From contig CM035232.1 of the NCBI GenBank assembly GCA_020226215.1, forward strand, positions 61,141,220-61,205,219: a stretch of 64,000 bases of DNA, written 5' to 3'. The position numbers were made by a program, and so were the translations under genes. Source of the DNA: Sindora glabra (taxonomy: Eukaryota; Streptophyta; Magnoliopsida; Fabales; Fabaceae). The notes beneath the pieces are model-generated. The model was not told the origin of the DNA. It did not search any database and saw only the letters and a program-made list of their open reading frames with translations. Shown here piece after piece: positions 47,341-60,600 of this stretch. Within the stretch, counting starts at the first letter, position 1; each line of letters begins with the position of its first letter.

Positions 47341-50118
47341 TCCTCTTTGCTTTCAAACTTTAGTAGGAGTATATCACTTTTTATGAGTTGTGCATTGTTA
47401 TTTCATGATTCTCCAATGAAAGGTGCCTCTTTTACTATGTTTTTCTTAAAGGTGCTATTACAATTAAAGACATCTTAGTATGCTTGCTTATCTGAGCTTC
47501 CTAAACTGTCATTTATATATAAATCTTTGTAATTTACATCCATTGGCAACCCAAAGAAGTGATGAACCCAGTTTAGTAGGTCATATAGGTGAAGATGCCC
47601 CAAAGATCCTAATTAATGCATCAAATTTAGTAGAGCCAATTATCTTATTTTCACAAAAACCTTATGGACGAAAAAACATATAATGAATGCAATACATAAC
47701 ATCAAAGAGGTAAGCATATAAGATACAATTGTTGCAAATCAATTACCTCAAAATTAGTCTCCGCAAAGAAATCTTGCTTAGCCAACCATGAAATGCTTTC
47801 AAAGATGTTAAAAAAACATAGCAAATGATTATTATAAGGCTCTAGTAAAACATATGAAATTATAAAACTATTTAAATTTGGTAGTTATTTATAATGATTA
47901 ATGTTCAATAAAAAAGTTGTAGTATAACCCTAAAAGCATATACAGATATTAATAGCAGTCTAAATTTGAATCCTTAGTTTATAACCATATTTTCATGTCA
48001 TACTTGCATAACATCTTTGTCTTTCATAGAAAATTAGGCATGAATACATATCGATTAAAACTTTGAGCAATAAGTTGAAGTGAAATTCATATTGATGAAA
48101 GCTTGATTCAAAGTAGTATTCAGCCTTCCTTTTGCATTGTTAGGAAACTAGGAAATGCTCAATTCTACTTGTTCAAGAACCAAATCTTGCTATAAAATGA
48201 TGTAAGAAGGAAAAATCAAATAAATTATTGCTTATATTTGTGCATGCTATAATTAGTCTATATTTGCTATTTTAATGGTCGATATTAACTATTCTATGAA
48301 ACATGCTGCTACCCAATACAATTTCACTTTCAAAACTTCATACCATAAGTGGTCTTAATGTAAAAAATAGGTACTTAATATACTACACCCTACCTTTGAA
48401 ACTTGTTTTTGCATGCCTATTGTTATAGATGGTTGTAAAGTAATGGATTAGAATTACCAACAAATCAAGTTTTAGCCACTTTATCAAATCATATTAGAGT
48501 AAATTCTACAAAAACTAATACATATAATTATTAAAACATACAAAAATTGATAACCACCATTTGCCTAAAATAAAAGGTTTCAAGGTTTCCTCCCCTAACT
48601 AATATTCTTATTTTTTAAACCTATCCATAAGATATGACATTGCCTTCATCAAATGTTTCATTGAGCATTTTCTTAACCTTCTTAACCTCATTCCTTCTTG
48701 GCATTTAATGAGCTAGTAAGGAATTAACTTTCCATTTCAGTTGTCTTATTTTGGTTTGGAGTGGGTTCATAGAGGAATTAATGCAAAGTTTTTACAGAAT
48801 AAAGACTTAGGAACTATTAATGCTAATGGATAAATTTTAAGGACCAAAATGGCTAGTGTGAACAAATATTAAAGACTAATAGATAGGTTCATTCATGTCT
48901 AACACTATAACTAACACCTTTCTAAGATGTACTCTAAACCTTATAAAAATTAGTCTATTTTAAGCAAGGGCACACTCCATGTATTAAACCTAAACCTTAA
49001 TGGTTAATGATTTTACATAAAAATAATATATTAATAAGTCCACTACAATATTATTTACTTGCCTTAAAAGCACCATCAATAACCTTTCTCACACTCTAAC
49101 TTGCTTGAGTAAGGTACTAATCTGTATGGGATGCACAACTACATGGAGTGCAATATATAAATAGAGACCACCAATTTCACACATGATACTATCAAGTAAC
49201 AAATCACTAATTTTTGCCTTCGTGAAATTATACACAACCTTTAGTAAATGACAAAGCCAAAGTAGCTTTTCACTTTCTTTCAAATCCTCTGCTTATCTAT
49301 GATAAGTTTACTTATGTTACTAACATAGACAAAACAAACAATGATATGGAGGTTAAGGTTATGGTATCTTTAGGAGAAGTATAGGTTTAGAACTTAGAAC
49401 CTGTGGGAGATTATGGATGTGCCATGTATAAGAGTTGTGGATGAAAAATTATTTTAAAATTGGTTAAATAATGTGGGAAAATTTCAAACAAATCATAAGT
49501 CTAAGAGATGAAAATAGATGGGACTATAATATTTTTCAACTCCTTTCCTTTTCAATAATCTAGTCATCTTTTACATCAAATTAGGAGATTAGAAGACTAA
49601 ATTGAGAAGTCAAAAATATCTATTCAAAAGTAACCTTTGAGATAATGTTTATGGTTAGGACATAGGCAATTGCAATATTATTCACTGTCATCATTCCATA
49701 AGCCATAGTAAGTATTGGAAGATTTGGCAATTCTATGAAAAAATTGCACAAGTCCTATCTTTATTTCTCATATTTGGATTTTGTTGTTAGTTATTGCAAT
49801 TGGTAAGAGAAAATGATCTGTTACAACTTTATGAACCTACCTTAGAAGTAGAGGATGAAGAAAGTTATGATTTTTATGATATAAAAATAAAAAAGTGAAC
49901 AATTAATAAATTAAAATGCTCTATGAAAGAAATATATTAGAAAACATTAGTGGAGTAGTGGAAAGCTTTAATGATTAGTTTTCTTATTATTGTTATTGTG
50001 AACTATTAAATTTAAAGTAGATGCCATTGTTAAAGTTTCTCCTGTAAACATTAATGACATATCAATACTTTCTTGATCTTAGGTTTATCAAACTTGAAGC
50101 GTATGACATAGTAAGATA
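47341..50118. other. Sequence without a recognised gene
   Basis: Short ORFs at 47480-47683 and 49089-49283 have no family match. The stretch next to the FAR1-like pseudogene may contain its lost N-terminal DNA-binding domain, but I could not identify it. The remainder is AT-rich. Confidence 0.35.
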
Positions 50119-50379
50119 TGTTAGAAAATGATAATTTGAAATTAATTATCTTTTAGAAGTTCTAATTTATTTAGTGTATACATGTGTTTTATCATACATG
50201 TACTTAGTAATTGATATGAATTTTGTATTTAGAATTACTATGATGAATTTCATTATTAGGTTATTAATTAAAAGTTATTTAATATGTCTTTAGGAGTATT
50301 TTTTATTCTGATAAACACCCTATGTATTCAAGAATTTAGATATAAGAGAGAATAAGAATTAATGGTTTCTCTTCCTACA
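50119..50379 (+). repeat. 5' LTR of the truncated copia element (probable)
   Basis: Bounded by TGTTAGAAAATG and TTCCTACA, directly before the primer-binding site. There is no partner LTR to confirm the borders. Confidence 0.6.
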
Positions 50380-50381
50380 TT

Positions 50382-50393
50382 TAATATCAGAGC
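50382..50393 (+). other. Copia primer-binding site
   Basis: TAATATCAGAGC, followed by TTG, fits the initiator-Met tRNA site TGGTATCAGAGC of plant Ty1/copia elements. Confidence 0.7.
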
Positions 50394-50479
50394 TTGTATT
50401 GATTCCAATATATTCCTATCATATTTGCAATGAGAAAATTAAAAATTATGAGTATATGCATTTAAGTGGTGGCACCAAT

Positions 50480-53400
50480 CAGTATAGCTTGGTATAGTCC
50501 CAAACTAGATAGGAAAGTTAATTATAATTACTAGTAAATTCTCATATCTACTTACCTAAAGGCTCATAATTTGTAGAGCTATGTTGATCCTAGTGTAGAA
50601 GAAGGTGCTAATGAAAATGATAAAAGGAAAAAATTAACTAGCATTGTCCTAGATTTATCAAGAAGTAGAATACTTTATGTTTAACAAGATTTCTAATGCT
50701 AAAACAATAAAAAGGGCTTAGGATATTTTAAATCTTGCATGAAGGAATTGATAAAGCCTAAAAGTTAAACTATAGCTTTTGAAGTGGGAGTATGGAAGGT
50801 GTAAAACAAGCCCTTCAAAATTAAAATATTTTTCTTAAGTCACAGATCTTATTAACAATACGAGAATGTATGGTGATAAAATTACAGAGACTCATATAGT
50901 GGAGAAAATTCTTTGAATTTTGCCAATGAAATATGACCATATTATGGCAATAATAATAGAGTCTCATAATCTTGATGAAATTACAATAATAAAGTTGCAA
51001 GGCAATCTAGAAACTCATATGAATAGAATTTTGGAGAAGATAGAAAAGTTAGTTAAAGAAATATTAAAAAGTCAAATTAATTTAGCAAGTGCTACGGAAT
51101 CAAATCAAAGAGGTAAAGGAAGCAATAGAGTCATGGATATAACGATAAAGGACAAGGTAATTTCAAAGGAAGAAATTGTAGAGGCAAAAGAGGTTTCAAA
51201 TGAAGAGGACATGGATTCGACACTTATTTTATACATGCAACGAGTCAAGGTAGAGGTTAAGGCCATGGTAAAAGTAGAGGTACAAGAAGTCATTAATGGA
51301 GACTAAATTTTTAATGTTACAATTATGACAAGTACAAGCCTAAATTAGTTGATTGTAAATATAGAAAACCAAAAACAATTGAATTTTACCCAAATATAGT
51401 TAAAAGTGAAAGTGAATGCTTTACGACAGAGAGCTTGTTTGTTACTAGTAGTTCACACTATGAAGATGAAGACATATGGTATCTAGACTCTGTTTGCAAC
51501 AATCACATGTGTGATAAAAAAGGAGTTATTTTCTCATTTAGATGAATCTTTGAACTTAAAAGTTGAATTTGGTAATGATCGAAAGCTTATCATTAAAGGC
51601 AAAGGAAAAGTTACGATTAAAATAAAGGATTTTTCTTTGAACTATATTTTTTATATGTTTTATGTTCCTAGTAAGTGCAATAATCTATTAAGTATCAAAT
51701 AGCTATAGGAGAAAGATATGATATTTGATGTCATGGTGATGCGAGCATCATTTTTAACTCAAAAAGAAAATTGGTTGCTAACATAAAGAAGACTTAAAAT
51801 CAATTATTTCCTTTAAGAATTCAACATGTGCTTTAGACACTTTCATTTTGTAGGTCTAAACTATTTGTCAAGAAAAAGGTTAGTTTTTTATTTTCCCCAC
51901 ATTAATGTTCTTAATCATGTATATGAAACTTGTATTATGGGAAAGAAGCATAAAGATGCATTTTTGGTTAGAAAATCATGCAGATCCTGAATGCCATTGG
52001 AGATTATCCATTTAGATTTATGTACGGTGGAGGTTCTATCTAATGGAGGCAATAAATATTTCATTTTGATTAATAATTTTAGTCGAAAAACATGGATTTG
52101 TTTTCTAAAACAAAAATCTGAAGCACTTGATGCATTTAAGAAGTTTAAAGCTTTTATTGAAAATAAAAGTAACCGAAGAATCAAAGTTCTTAGAATAGAC
52201 ATAGGTCAGGAGTATCTTACATGTGTAGAGCTTTTTGAAAAGTATAGCATTCAACATTAACTAACAACCAGGTACACTTTATAGTAAAAAGTTATAGCTA
52301 AGAGGAAGAACAAAAAAACTATAGACATGGTTAAGATTTAAGCGACTGCCAAAAGAATTTTAGGTAAAAGTAGTTACAAGTGCAATTCATATTTTAGATG
52401 GACATTTTAGAGTAGGAGACCATCTATTCAATATTTAGTGTATTTATCTATATTGCTTATGCCCTAAATAAGCTAAGGAAGAAGCTTAATGATAAAGGAG
52501 AAAATTACACTTTTGTTAAGTATAGTGAAAACTTAAAAGCCCACAAGTTATATAATCTAGAAACAAAGAAGGTGACAATAAGTCAAGATATAACATTTGA
52601 TAAGAAAGATATTTAGGATTGGAGACTATAAAAGTAGGAAAAATAAGTTGCAATTCTAACAAATGATGATACTGAAGATGAAGCTAAACAACAAGCATCA
52701 GTTAATCCTTAACCAAATTCAGTTACAAGATCTCAAAGATAATGTTACTTACTAACTAGACTACAAGGTTATGTGTTGGATAATACCAGTGATTCATTTG
52801 ATGAAGAGATTGTCAATTATGTTCTCTTTTTAGATTGTTATCCATTAACATTTGAAGATGTAGCTAATGATGACCATTAGATTAAAGCCATAAATAAAGA
52901 GATTCATGCCATTAAGAAAAATGATACATAACAACTTATAAAGCTACCAGCTTGAAAGAAATCTATTGGTATGAAGTAACTGTATAGGAAAAAGTACAAT
53001 CCAAATGGAGAAATTGATCATTGACAAAGCAAGATTGGGTGCAAAAAGCTAAAAGCAAAAGCTAGTTATTGACTACTTTGAGATATTTATACTATTCAGA
53101 TGGTTATTTCTTTAATTGCTCAAAATAAATGAAATTTATATTAAATGGATGTAAAGTCTGCTTTCTTAAATGGTGTGCTAAAAGAAGAGGTATATGTTGA
53201 ATAACTTATAGGTTATGTGAAGAAAGGAAAAGAAAATCATGTGTACAAATTGAAGAAAGCTTTATATAAGGATGAAGCAAGCACCAAGAGCTTGGTATAC
53301 TTGTAATGATTCCTATCTTGTTTAGCATAGATTTCAAACATGCCTATATGATCATGAATTATATGTCAAATTTTCTAAAATCGGTGATATTTTTTGCTTA

Positions 53401-53602
53401 TATAAGGATGACTGAGTATTTACTAGAAATAATGCAAAGATGATAGCTGAATTTAGGAAAGTTATAATTAGACAATTTGAGATGATAGATATGTGATTGT
53501 TGTCTTCTTTCTTTACTATTAAAATTATTCAAAATAAAATGGGATTTTTATTTCCTAGAAGAAGTATGCATCTAATATCTTGAAGAAATTCAAGATAGAG
53601 CA
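50480..53602 (+). pseudogene. Copia gag-pol remnant
   Basis: Plus-strand fragments in copia order. Gag: LPMKYDHIMAIIIESHN and IIKLQGNLETHMNRI (50905-51050), then a glycine-poor linker without a clear knuckle. Protease: WYLDSVCNNHMC, then FGNDRKLIIKGKGKVTIK and MFYVPSKCNNLLSIK (51475-51702). Integrase: IHLDLCTVEVLSNGGNKYFI, RKTWICFLKQKSEALDAFKK, then VLRIDIGQEYL (52000-52220). The DDE-type residues D in IHLDL and D in RIDIG are visible. Reverse transcriptase: MDVKSAFLNGVLKEEVYVE and KLKKALYKDEAS (53140-53290), ending in KKYASNILKKFKI (about 53545-53600). Frequent stops, frameshifts and gaps; no function is possible. Confidence 0.85.
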
Positions 53603-53713
53603 CTTATATTGATAAATAAATGATTATGCAAAATGAAAATCATAATGACATCAACCATTTCCAGAAAAAGCACTTATATTGATAAATAAATAATGATGCA
53701 AAATGAAAACTAA
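53599..53713 (+). repeat. Direct repeat, 70-bp offset
   Basis: AGCACTTATATTGATAAATA and the following bases to AAAATGAAAA occur at about 53600 and again at about 53670 with two or three differences. It lies exactly where copia homology stops. Confidence 0.7.
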
Positions 53714-54836
53714 ACTAAAATCAAACTTGTGTGATGATGACAGTTCTTAGCTACTCTTGTCTCTCTTTATGCTACTAATTATCAAAAATGAGTTTAAATT
53801 TTGGAATCTTTTTACTTATTCTCCCCTAAAAACTAGCTCTTGCATGAACATTATAAATCCCTATCAATTCATAAATCTATTTAGGGAATTTTAAGGCACC
53901 CCAAGCATTTTAGAACTAAAGGTGATGTTGAAATGCATCTAATTCCTTTTCATTATCACAATCATCCATTAAATTTATAATTTTCTATAGCAATGGAATT
54001 TTCTGAAAGTGGATATAAAGTAATAAAAATTACATATAAGACCTATAGGTTAAAATGGGTGCGTCCTTTATCATTACTGAAAAGGCAATGATATAGTAAA
54101 TTTTTAAGGTTTTATCAAATCTTGTCTTTTCTACTAGTGATGATGTCATGAGCTCCTTCCTCTAGTAAATAGTTCCTACTTCCATACTATTCCCATTGGA
54201 TGATTCACAAGCCTTGTCAAAAAGTTATTTTGGAGAGCAATGAAGAATCTAAGAAAAATTCGACTAACTTTTCCTTTCTTTTGTCATTTCAAACAATGAA
54301 GAATTAGGTCCATTTGTTTGCAAGGTTCTCATCTTAGGCAAGCCTAAAAGTTTTCACCATTTTCATCAATTTGTTCTATCTAAAGAATTAGAGATCAAAT
54401 ATATTTGCAAAGAAAACTACTAGGACTTTACCTTTATTGTTAATTTTCTTTGGCTCCTCTTTTAGATGCTAATTCTCTCATGTATACTTTCTTAGATTCC
54501 AAATCCTCAGTTTATTGCTTGCCTTTTGCTTTCTTCCCATGATTCCTTCACCTAAACCTAAATGTTTCTAAAAATGTTATCTTGCTTTTGAATCAGTTTG
54601 TTCTTTTTCCTTGAAAGTATCATTTGTCTTCAAAAGTTTGTTAGCATTCTACCTCTAATATTAGTAAGAACTGATCAATAATTTGTAATTGAACTTTTTA
54701 TATGGTGTTAGTCATGTTTTTAGTTAATTATGTGTGATTGAATGTAAAAAGGGCTTTTTTCATCATGTGCTTTCTTCCTTTTTTATGACAAATTGAAGTA
54801 TGAAAATCATTTTTCCCCATCTTGAGATTTAGCCAT
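53714..54836. other. Sequence without a recognised gene
   Basis: Moderately AT-rich with no convincing frame on either strand. It ends at the right breakpoint of the proposed inversion. Confidence 0.35.
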
Positions 54837-56286
54837 TTAAATGGTGTTTTTGGAAGATTGGTAATGTACACGGGGTAGAACACGACCCGTGTTGTACCCC
54901 GTGTTCTTCAATGAAGGCTGATTAATATGTTATACGGGGTGTGACACTCCCCGTGTTTACATCAGAACTGAAGGGCAGTAAGATACACGAGGTATGACAC
55001 AGCCCGTGTTTGGCCCCATGTTCTTCTCTGAGCAATCCAGTGAAGCCTCGAAGTAATCCAGAAAGAAACACGGCCCTAAACACGGGGTTCCCATACCCCG
55101 TGTTCTTTGTCAAGTGAATATTTTGGTTTCGATTCTTCACGATTTGCACGGTTTTGCCTCCGAATCCTTTTCTAATGTATATATGTGTCATTCCAAAGCC
55201 TAAAAATAAGGATATAGAGCATCTAAGTATCCCTTTTAATCATTTTGCACATCATACTAAGTAGATGAATGATGAGACACATAGAACTTAAGTACATTTG
55301 TGCATTTATCAATCTAGAGGAAATGAAGAATACATGAGGTTTAAGGAAAATGATGATATTCTAATAAGAACTACGATGTGTATTTATGTAGACTAAGGAG
55401 TGACAAGTTGGAAGGGCAAGAGAAATTGTAAAGAAGTTTTAAGTGAGGGCGAAGGAAACATCACTATTGGAAGCTTATAAAATGTAGCTAACTTTATCCT
55501 TAAGCTCTGTTTTCTATTTACATGATTTTCTGTATATTACGTCATTGTATGGAATGTGTATGAAATAGCTTGTGCACACCCTGGGAAGACAGTAAAACGC
55601 TATGTGTGAGGCCTATGACCCGAGTTCCCCGGGATGATAATGAAATTGCTGTGTGCGGTGCCTATGGCCCGATTACCTCGGGAAGACAGTAAAATGCTGT
55701 ATGTGAGGCTGCGGCCCGAATACCCCGGGAAGACAGTGAAATTCTGTATATGAGGCCTAGGACGATTATCTGTGATAGCCATCTAAATATCTTTATGAGT
55801 CTTTGAATGAGCTTAATGATTGCTATGTGTGATACACACTTCTTACAATGGTATGGAATGAGATGAAAATGATTAATTGATTTTGAATTTGAAATGTATG
55901 TTTTAATTTGCTTAAGGATCTGGAATGACTCGATATATTTTTACAGTGATTGCTAGCTACTGGGAAACTCTGTTTCTTATGTTTCTGTATTATACTGACC
56001 ATTCCAGGTGATGCTTCTAGAGACCCTCTTGACAAGGGAAATAAAGATTTGAAGTTGTATTATTTGAAGTTGTATTAAAAATGATTATATAGTTGGTGAT
56101 ATTGTAAGTGATGGATGTGTATTTTGTAAGTTGAACTTTTGGTATAATTACATGACCCTTACCTATATTGTATGAAATACAGAAATTTAAGGTATTATGA
56201 GCTAGCTTAGAGTAGAAGGCAAATTAGTTTGCATTAATTACTTATTTAACGAGGATTAAGGTGTTAATGAGTGTGGGAGTTTACAT
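54837..56286 (-). mobile_element. 5' half of an LTR (same family as 14172-16748), reversed
   Basis: Reverse complement of about 14172-15562 of the solo LTR. It includes the CCCGTGTT cluster (54865-55105), the four-unit tandem array (55570-55770) and the terminal start, here GGGAGTTTACA at 56276-56286 with one extra T. Directly outside is TCATC (56287-56291), which reads GATGA on the minus strand. Its missing 3' half is at 44150-45292. Confidence 0.9.
55570..55770 (-). repeat. Tandem repeats inside the reversed LTR half
   Basis: Four units containing CCCGGGAAGACAGTGAAAT-type sequence with GTGAGGCCTATGACCCGA spacers, the counterpart of 14695-14890. Confidence 0.75.
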
Positions 56287-56291
56287 CATCC

Positions 56292-57229
56292 ATCCAAATT
56301 GTAGTTTTTTTATTTATGATGTAACTATTTAGGTTTGTTACATATAATTATGACAATTCTTATTATGTAAAATATTTCTTATCCAAATGATTGGCTTTAA
56401 AACCATGTAACATAGGTACTATCTAACTTTTGATTACCCCACTTGGCATTTTAGGAGTGCAATTTTATGTTCTTTCACTATAACTCCCTATTCAAACATT
56501 CAATGCTTATGCTTAATGTTGATTTACCTCTTTTAGTTTTGATTGTAAGGATTTTGTTTATCCCAAGATATAATAAAAGGCAATTTTAACTTCATGGATT
56601 GGTTCTAGTGACTACTATGGCACCTGACCGAGCCTATTGTTCTTGCATAGTGTAATCATAAATTATATTGTTATCACTAGTTGGATGGGCTAATTAAAAG
56701 CATTGCAAATACTATAATTGTGTGAAGTGCACTCTGCACTATGAGCATTGCTTTTGTTGTAATATGTTGTTGAATTGTGGCCAAATGGTTACCATTGAGT
56801 TCCCATAGGTTACCAGCCTATGCAAATCAGTAATCATTCTACTCTTTACTCGACTTACTATCTACAGAGGTTGCAATATGGTGGCTTAAACCATTAAACC
56901 ACTGACCCACTAGCCTTGTGTCACATGATAGGAATAAGCCCTTTTCTTACTCAGATTTTACTTTAAGCTTACCCACCGTGGATTTGTTTTGGTTTGGTCA
57001 CAAGGATATGGGTTCAAGTGGGCTTCATTTACTTTTAATTAAGTAAGTGCTTTTATGTAGACCAATTATGTTCTAAGAAGTAGGTGATTAATTAATAGAT
57101 GAGCTCATTGTATTTTTTCTTAGAAAAATATTTTAGTAAAATTTTATTTATAAAAATTAAATTATCTTCCTCTAATAAAGATACTTTTAATAATTGATCT
57201 TATCTTATTTTTAGAAGGAGTTAAGTTCG
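56292..57229. other. Sequence without a recognised gene
   Basis: Mixed composition, no open frame of note. By the inversion model this flank was originally continuous, through the LTR, with 45298 onward. Confidence 0.35.
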
Positions 57230-58155
57230 TGGAATGTTTTTACATTCTTAGGAATATTTTATGAAAATGTTATATTCTCATATTTGATTTAAAATTTTAA
57301 AAAACTTATTTAGTACTATAACATTCTCAAGAATATTTTAAGACATAACTTTTTTCTAAAATATTCCCATAAGGGAAGTAAGTATCTCAGATTTGTATGA
57401 GATGAGAATATTTATACTAAAATAAAAAAATAATTTTATCTTTATTTTTTATGCATTTCATTTTTCACTTTTAACTTATATTTCTCATTTTTAATTTTTT
57501 TTATCATAACAATAATAATTATACTAAAGAAGTGAAAAAATAAATAATTTTTAAATTCAATCCTATTAATTTATATACAATCTCATATATATTAAAAAAT
57601 ATCTCTAAAATAACTTTAATTTTTTAAATTTTGATTTGTATAATTACAATGATTAATATTACATATTCACATGTAATATATATTTTTAAAATTTTCTCAT
57701 ATATATAAAATTTATGATATTTTTTATAATTTTTAATGCCTTACAAAGTAAAAAAAATGTAAAAGTTTAAATGTATAGGTCATGTGAAATTAATATCTTG
57801 ATATCAGAAATGATTTTTAATTTATTAATATAATTAATTATATGAAAATTTTAAATTCAAATTCTTAAAAGTTTTAATATTTTATATATTAAATTATTTA
57901 TTTTATTTTAATTAAAAAAATTAAATTATTAATTTATTATGTCTTCAAAAATTTTCATTCATATATTTTTAATTAAATATATAATTTATTTCAATTTATA
58001 ACATAAAAATTAATGAGGGTACTTTTTGAAAAAGTAATAAAATTCTCAGGAATATAAAATATAAATCAAATATGAAAATATAATATATCTAAGAATTTGA
58101 AAAGATATTCTTAGGAATTTATATATTGAATAAAACATAAGAATGTTACATTCCA
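57230..58155. mobile_element. MITE-like inverted-repeat element, about 0.93 kb
   Basis: The left part (TGGAATG, ACATTCTTAGGAATATTTTA, then TTCTCATATTTGATTTA) and the reverse complement of the right part (TGGAATGTAACATTCTTATG, then ATTTTCATATTTGATTTA) are clearly related. This gives long imperfect terminal inverted repeats around an AT-rich centre. No coding capacity. Target duplication not identified, so superfamily is open. Confidence 0.5.
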
Positions 58156-60600
58156 AGAAATCATGCACCTGAAAATTACATTTCTAGAAATGTATACTTT
58201 TTTAAGAATATAAGATTTTGTAAACCAGAAGCCTCCTTAGTGTAATTTATTCAAAGTTAATTAGACTTGACATTTCACTTGAAGTGGAATAAACTCTTGA
58301 GCATTATTTATGAATGTGTCATTTAAGTTTAAATGGAGGGGTCCAACCTAATTTTTTTTTCCATTTCAAAAGATGTTTGTATGTCATGTTAGAATGCATG
58401 GCTTATTAATTTTAACGATTATTCCAATAAAATAGGTTGCTCTATGGACTTGGGGTTTTGTATAGGCCTAGTTTACTTAGGCCATTGTTTAAATGGCCTC
58501 CATTTTCTAAGAATCATTCTTAAACTATCCATCGAATGTGGTCCGCATAATAGTGTGATGCACTATAAGGATGGCAAAAATTTATGTCAAGTTTGCAATA
58601 TGATTTACCCCATTAACAGAGCTATGTTAATTAACTCGTTCAATCCAAATTTGAGTGGACACACAAGAATTAAGAGAGCATCCCATACAAAAGTGACTCA
58701 CTTACATTTAAAATCCTATCTGTTGCATTGATAGTGTTTGATATTTTAGGATTTGGGATTTTCCAAATCACTTTGGTATTTGTAATGGGCTTTTTTTATT
58801 TTTTTTAAAAAAATACCGAAAAAATAAAATTTAATTAGATTATATATAGCTTTTAAATTATTCTAATATAGTTAGAGTAAAATATAAATCAAAAATGGAA
58901 TTTATGAATTAAATTATGCCTACAGTTAATAATTATATTTTATCATATCAACAAAAAAGTTAAATTATCACTACATACTTTTTTGGTGTATTAACCACTA
59001 ATGTATTACATTATAACATATATATCTATAGTATACATAATTATGTTCATATTTAAACCATTAATGTACTAATATTTAAGATTATGTTTAAATTTTAGAT
59101 TTATGCTATAAATTTTAATAATTTATTATAATAATTATTCTTTTTATTAATATAAGAAAGCAAGCATATAAATCTATAATTCACTCCAATTCTTACTAAG
59201 CTAACTTATATTTTTTTAATATGATTAATAAATTATAAGTTAACTTGTAAAGGTGTTTGACACACTAATTGACACTAGCTTATAGCTCATAATTTCTAAT
59301 CTCATAAGCTAGTCAAAGTAATTTATAACTTCTAATTGGTAGTCATTACTTTTTAAATTTGTCCCTCTATTATTAATTAAATGACATCTATATCCTAACC
59401 TTACAATCTTGCATTCTTCAAATTTTCTTTTAGAATTCTATTCACCACCCAGCTGCCTCCTTTAATAAACCTTTCAAAGCATCAATGGAGATGAAATCAA
59501 TACTATTTTTTACATCAAAGGCATGCAAACAATATTAATTTTTAGAAATTGTTCTTATATATTTAATTTTGAGTATAAATCTTTGATTTTTTTTTTTTTG
59601 GCATTGAAGGCATGCAATCAATATCTTTTTCTTTCATTTTTTATTAGTGATTTGACTACACTGGATTTATGGAGATACATTGATTAAGCAAAATAATAAA
59701 TTAAAAAATAATTATGTAATGATATAAAATATATTTAAGTAAATTTTAAATAATTATATTTTTATTTTAAATATCTTAACTTCGTTATATAACTTGACCT
59801 TTTATTAAACATGAATCGATTTATTCAATATATTTATTTATATAAATATATCCTTTTATATTACTTTATGATTTTCAACTACCTGAACATTTAATCTTAT
59901 TCAAAAGTTACAATATAATTTATTAATTTATCAATTATTAACTATTTATTATTATCTTATTTGTTAATTATAAATTACTTTTTCGATTTCCACATAGCCT
60001 TAACCAGTAGTTAACTTCAATTCCTATTAGTTGACCAATATGACCACTAGATTGACTAAGACGTCGCTTAGTTTACTTAAATAATATGGAAGTTCTATTT
60101 TTCAAAAATTAGAAAAGAAATGAATTATTTAATTGGTCATTATTTAATAAATTAGAAAAAATAAAATTTTTTAGGAAGTCCTACTTCTTATAAAATATAA
60201 GAAATAACTTACTCACCTCCCTCTTAAGTTTTATTTTTTATACTATTTATGGATATAATGATAAAATTATTCTCATTAAATTTAATTAATGATAACTAAA
60301 ATTTATTAATTTATATTATAATAATTATTTTATTAACACTTCTTGAAATATTTAAAGTTAAACAACAAAATATAGGTTATTTCCTAATAAATATTATTTC
60401 TTATATGTCAACTGAATAATTTTGAATATTTCTTAAAAAATTTATATAGAAAGTTATTTTTTTGAAAGTTTAATTTTTTGGGAGAAATTATTTTTTGTAC
60501 GAACTAAACCACTTCTAAGTTGTCAAATTCTTTTTCAATTTAAAATGGCACTCGAAATTGTGATTTTCTTTTATTACTAGAGTGCTTCTTAATTAAGTCA
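58156..60600. other. AT-rich intergenic sequence
   Basis: The 95-codon plus-strand frame at 58444-58731 (with DLGFCIGLVYLGHCLNGLHF) matches nothing I know and may be chance. The rest is very AT-rich and unassigned. Confidence 0.4.

Larger units (their letters stand above)
50119..53602 (+). mobile_element. Ty1/copia retrotransposon, 3'-truncated and degenerate
   Basis: A 5' LTR of about 261 bp (50119-50379, TGTTAG...CCTACA) is followed by a copia-type primer-binding site, gag, protease, integrase and reverse transcriptase fragments on the plus strand. No second LTR is found; homology stops in the RNase H region near 53600. It lies within the inverted block, so its original orientation was opposite. 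It is a different family from the 31635-37264 element. Confidence 0.85.
44150..54836. other. Proposed inverted segment, about 10.7 kb
   Basis: The boundaries are the broken, inner ends of two complementary LTR halves. Flipping this block back would rejoin the halves into one LTR of normal length flanked by GATGA on both sides. The segment holds the FAR1-like pseudogene and the truncated copia element. Breakpoints are accurate to about 10-15 bases. Confidence 0.75.
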
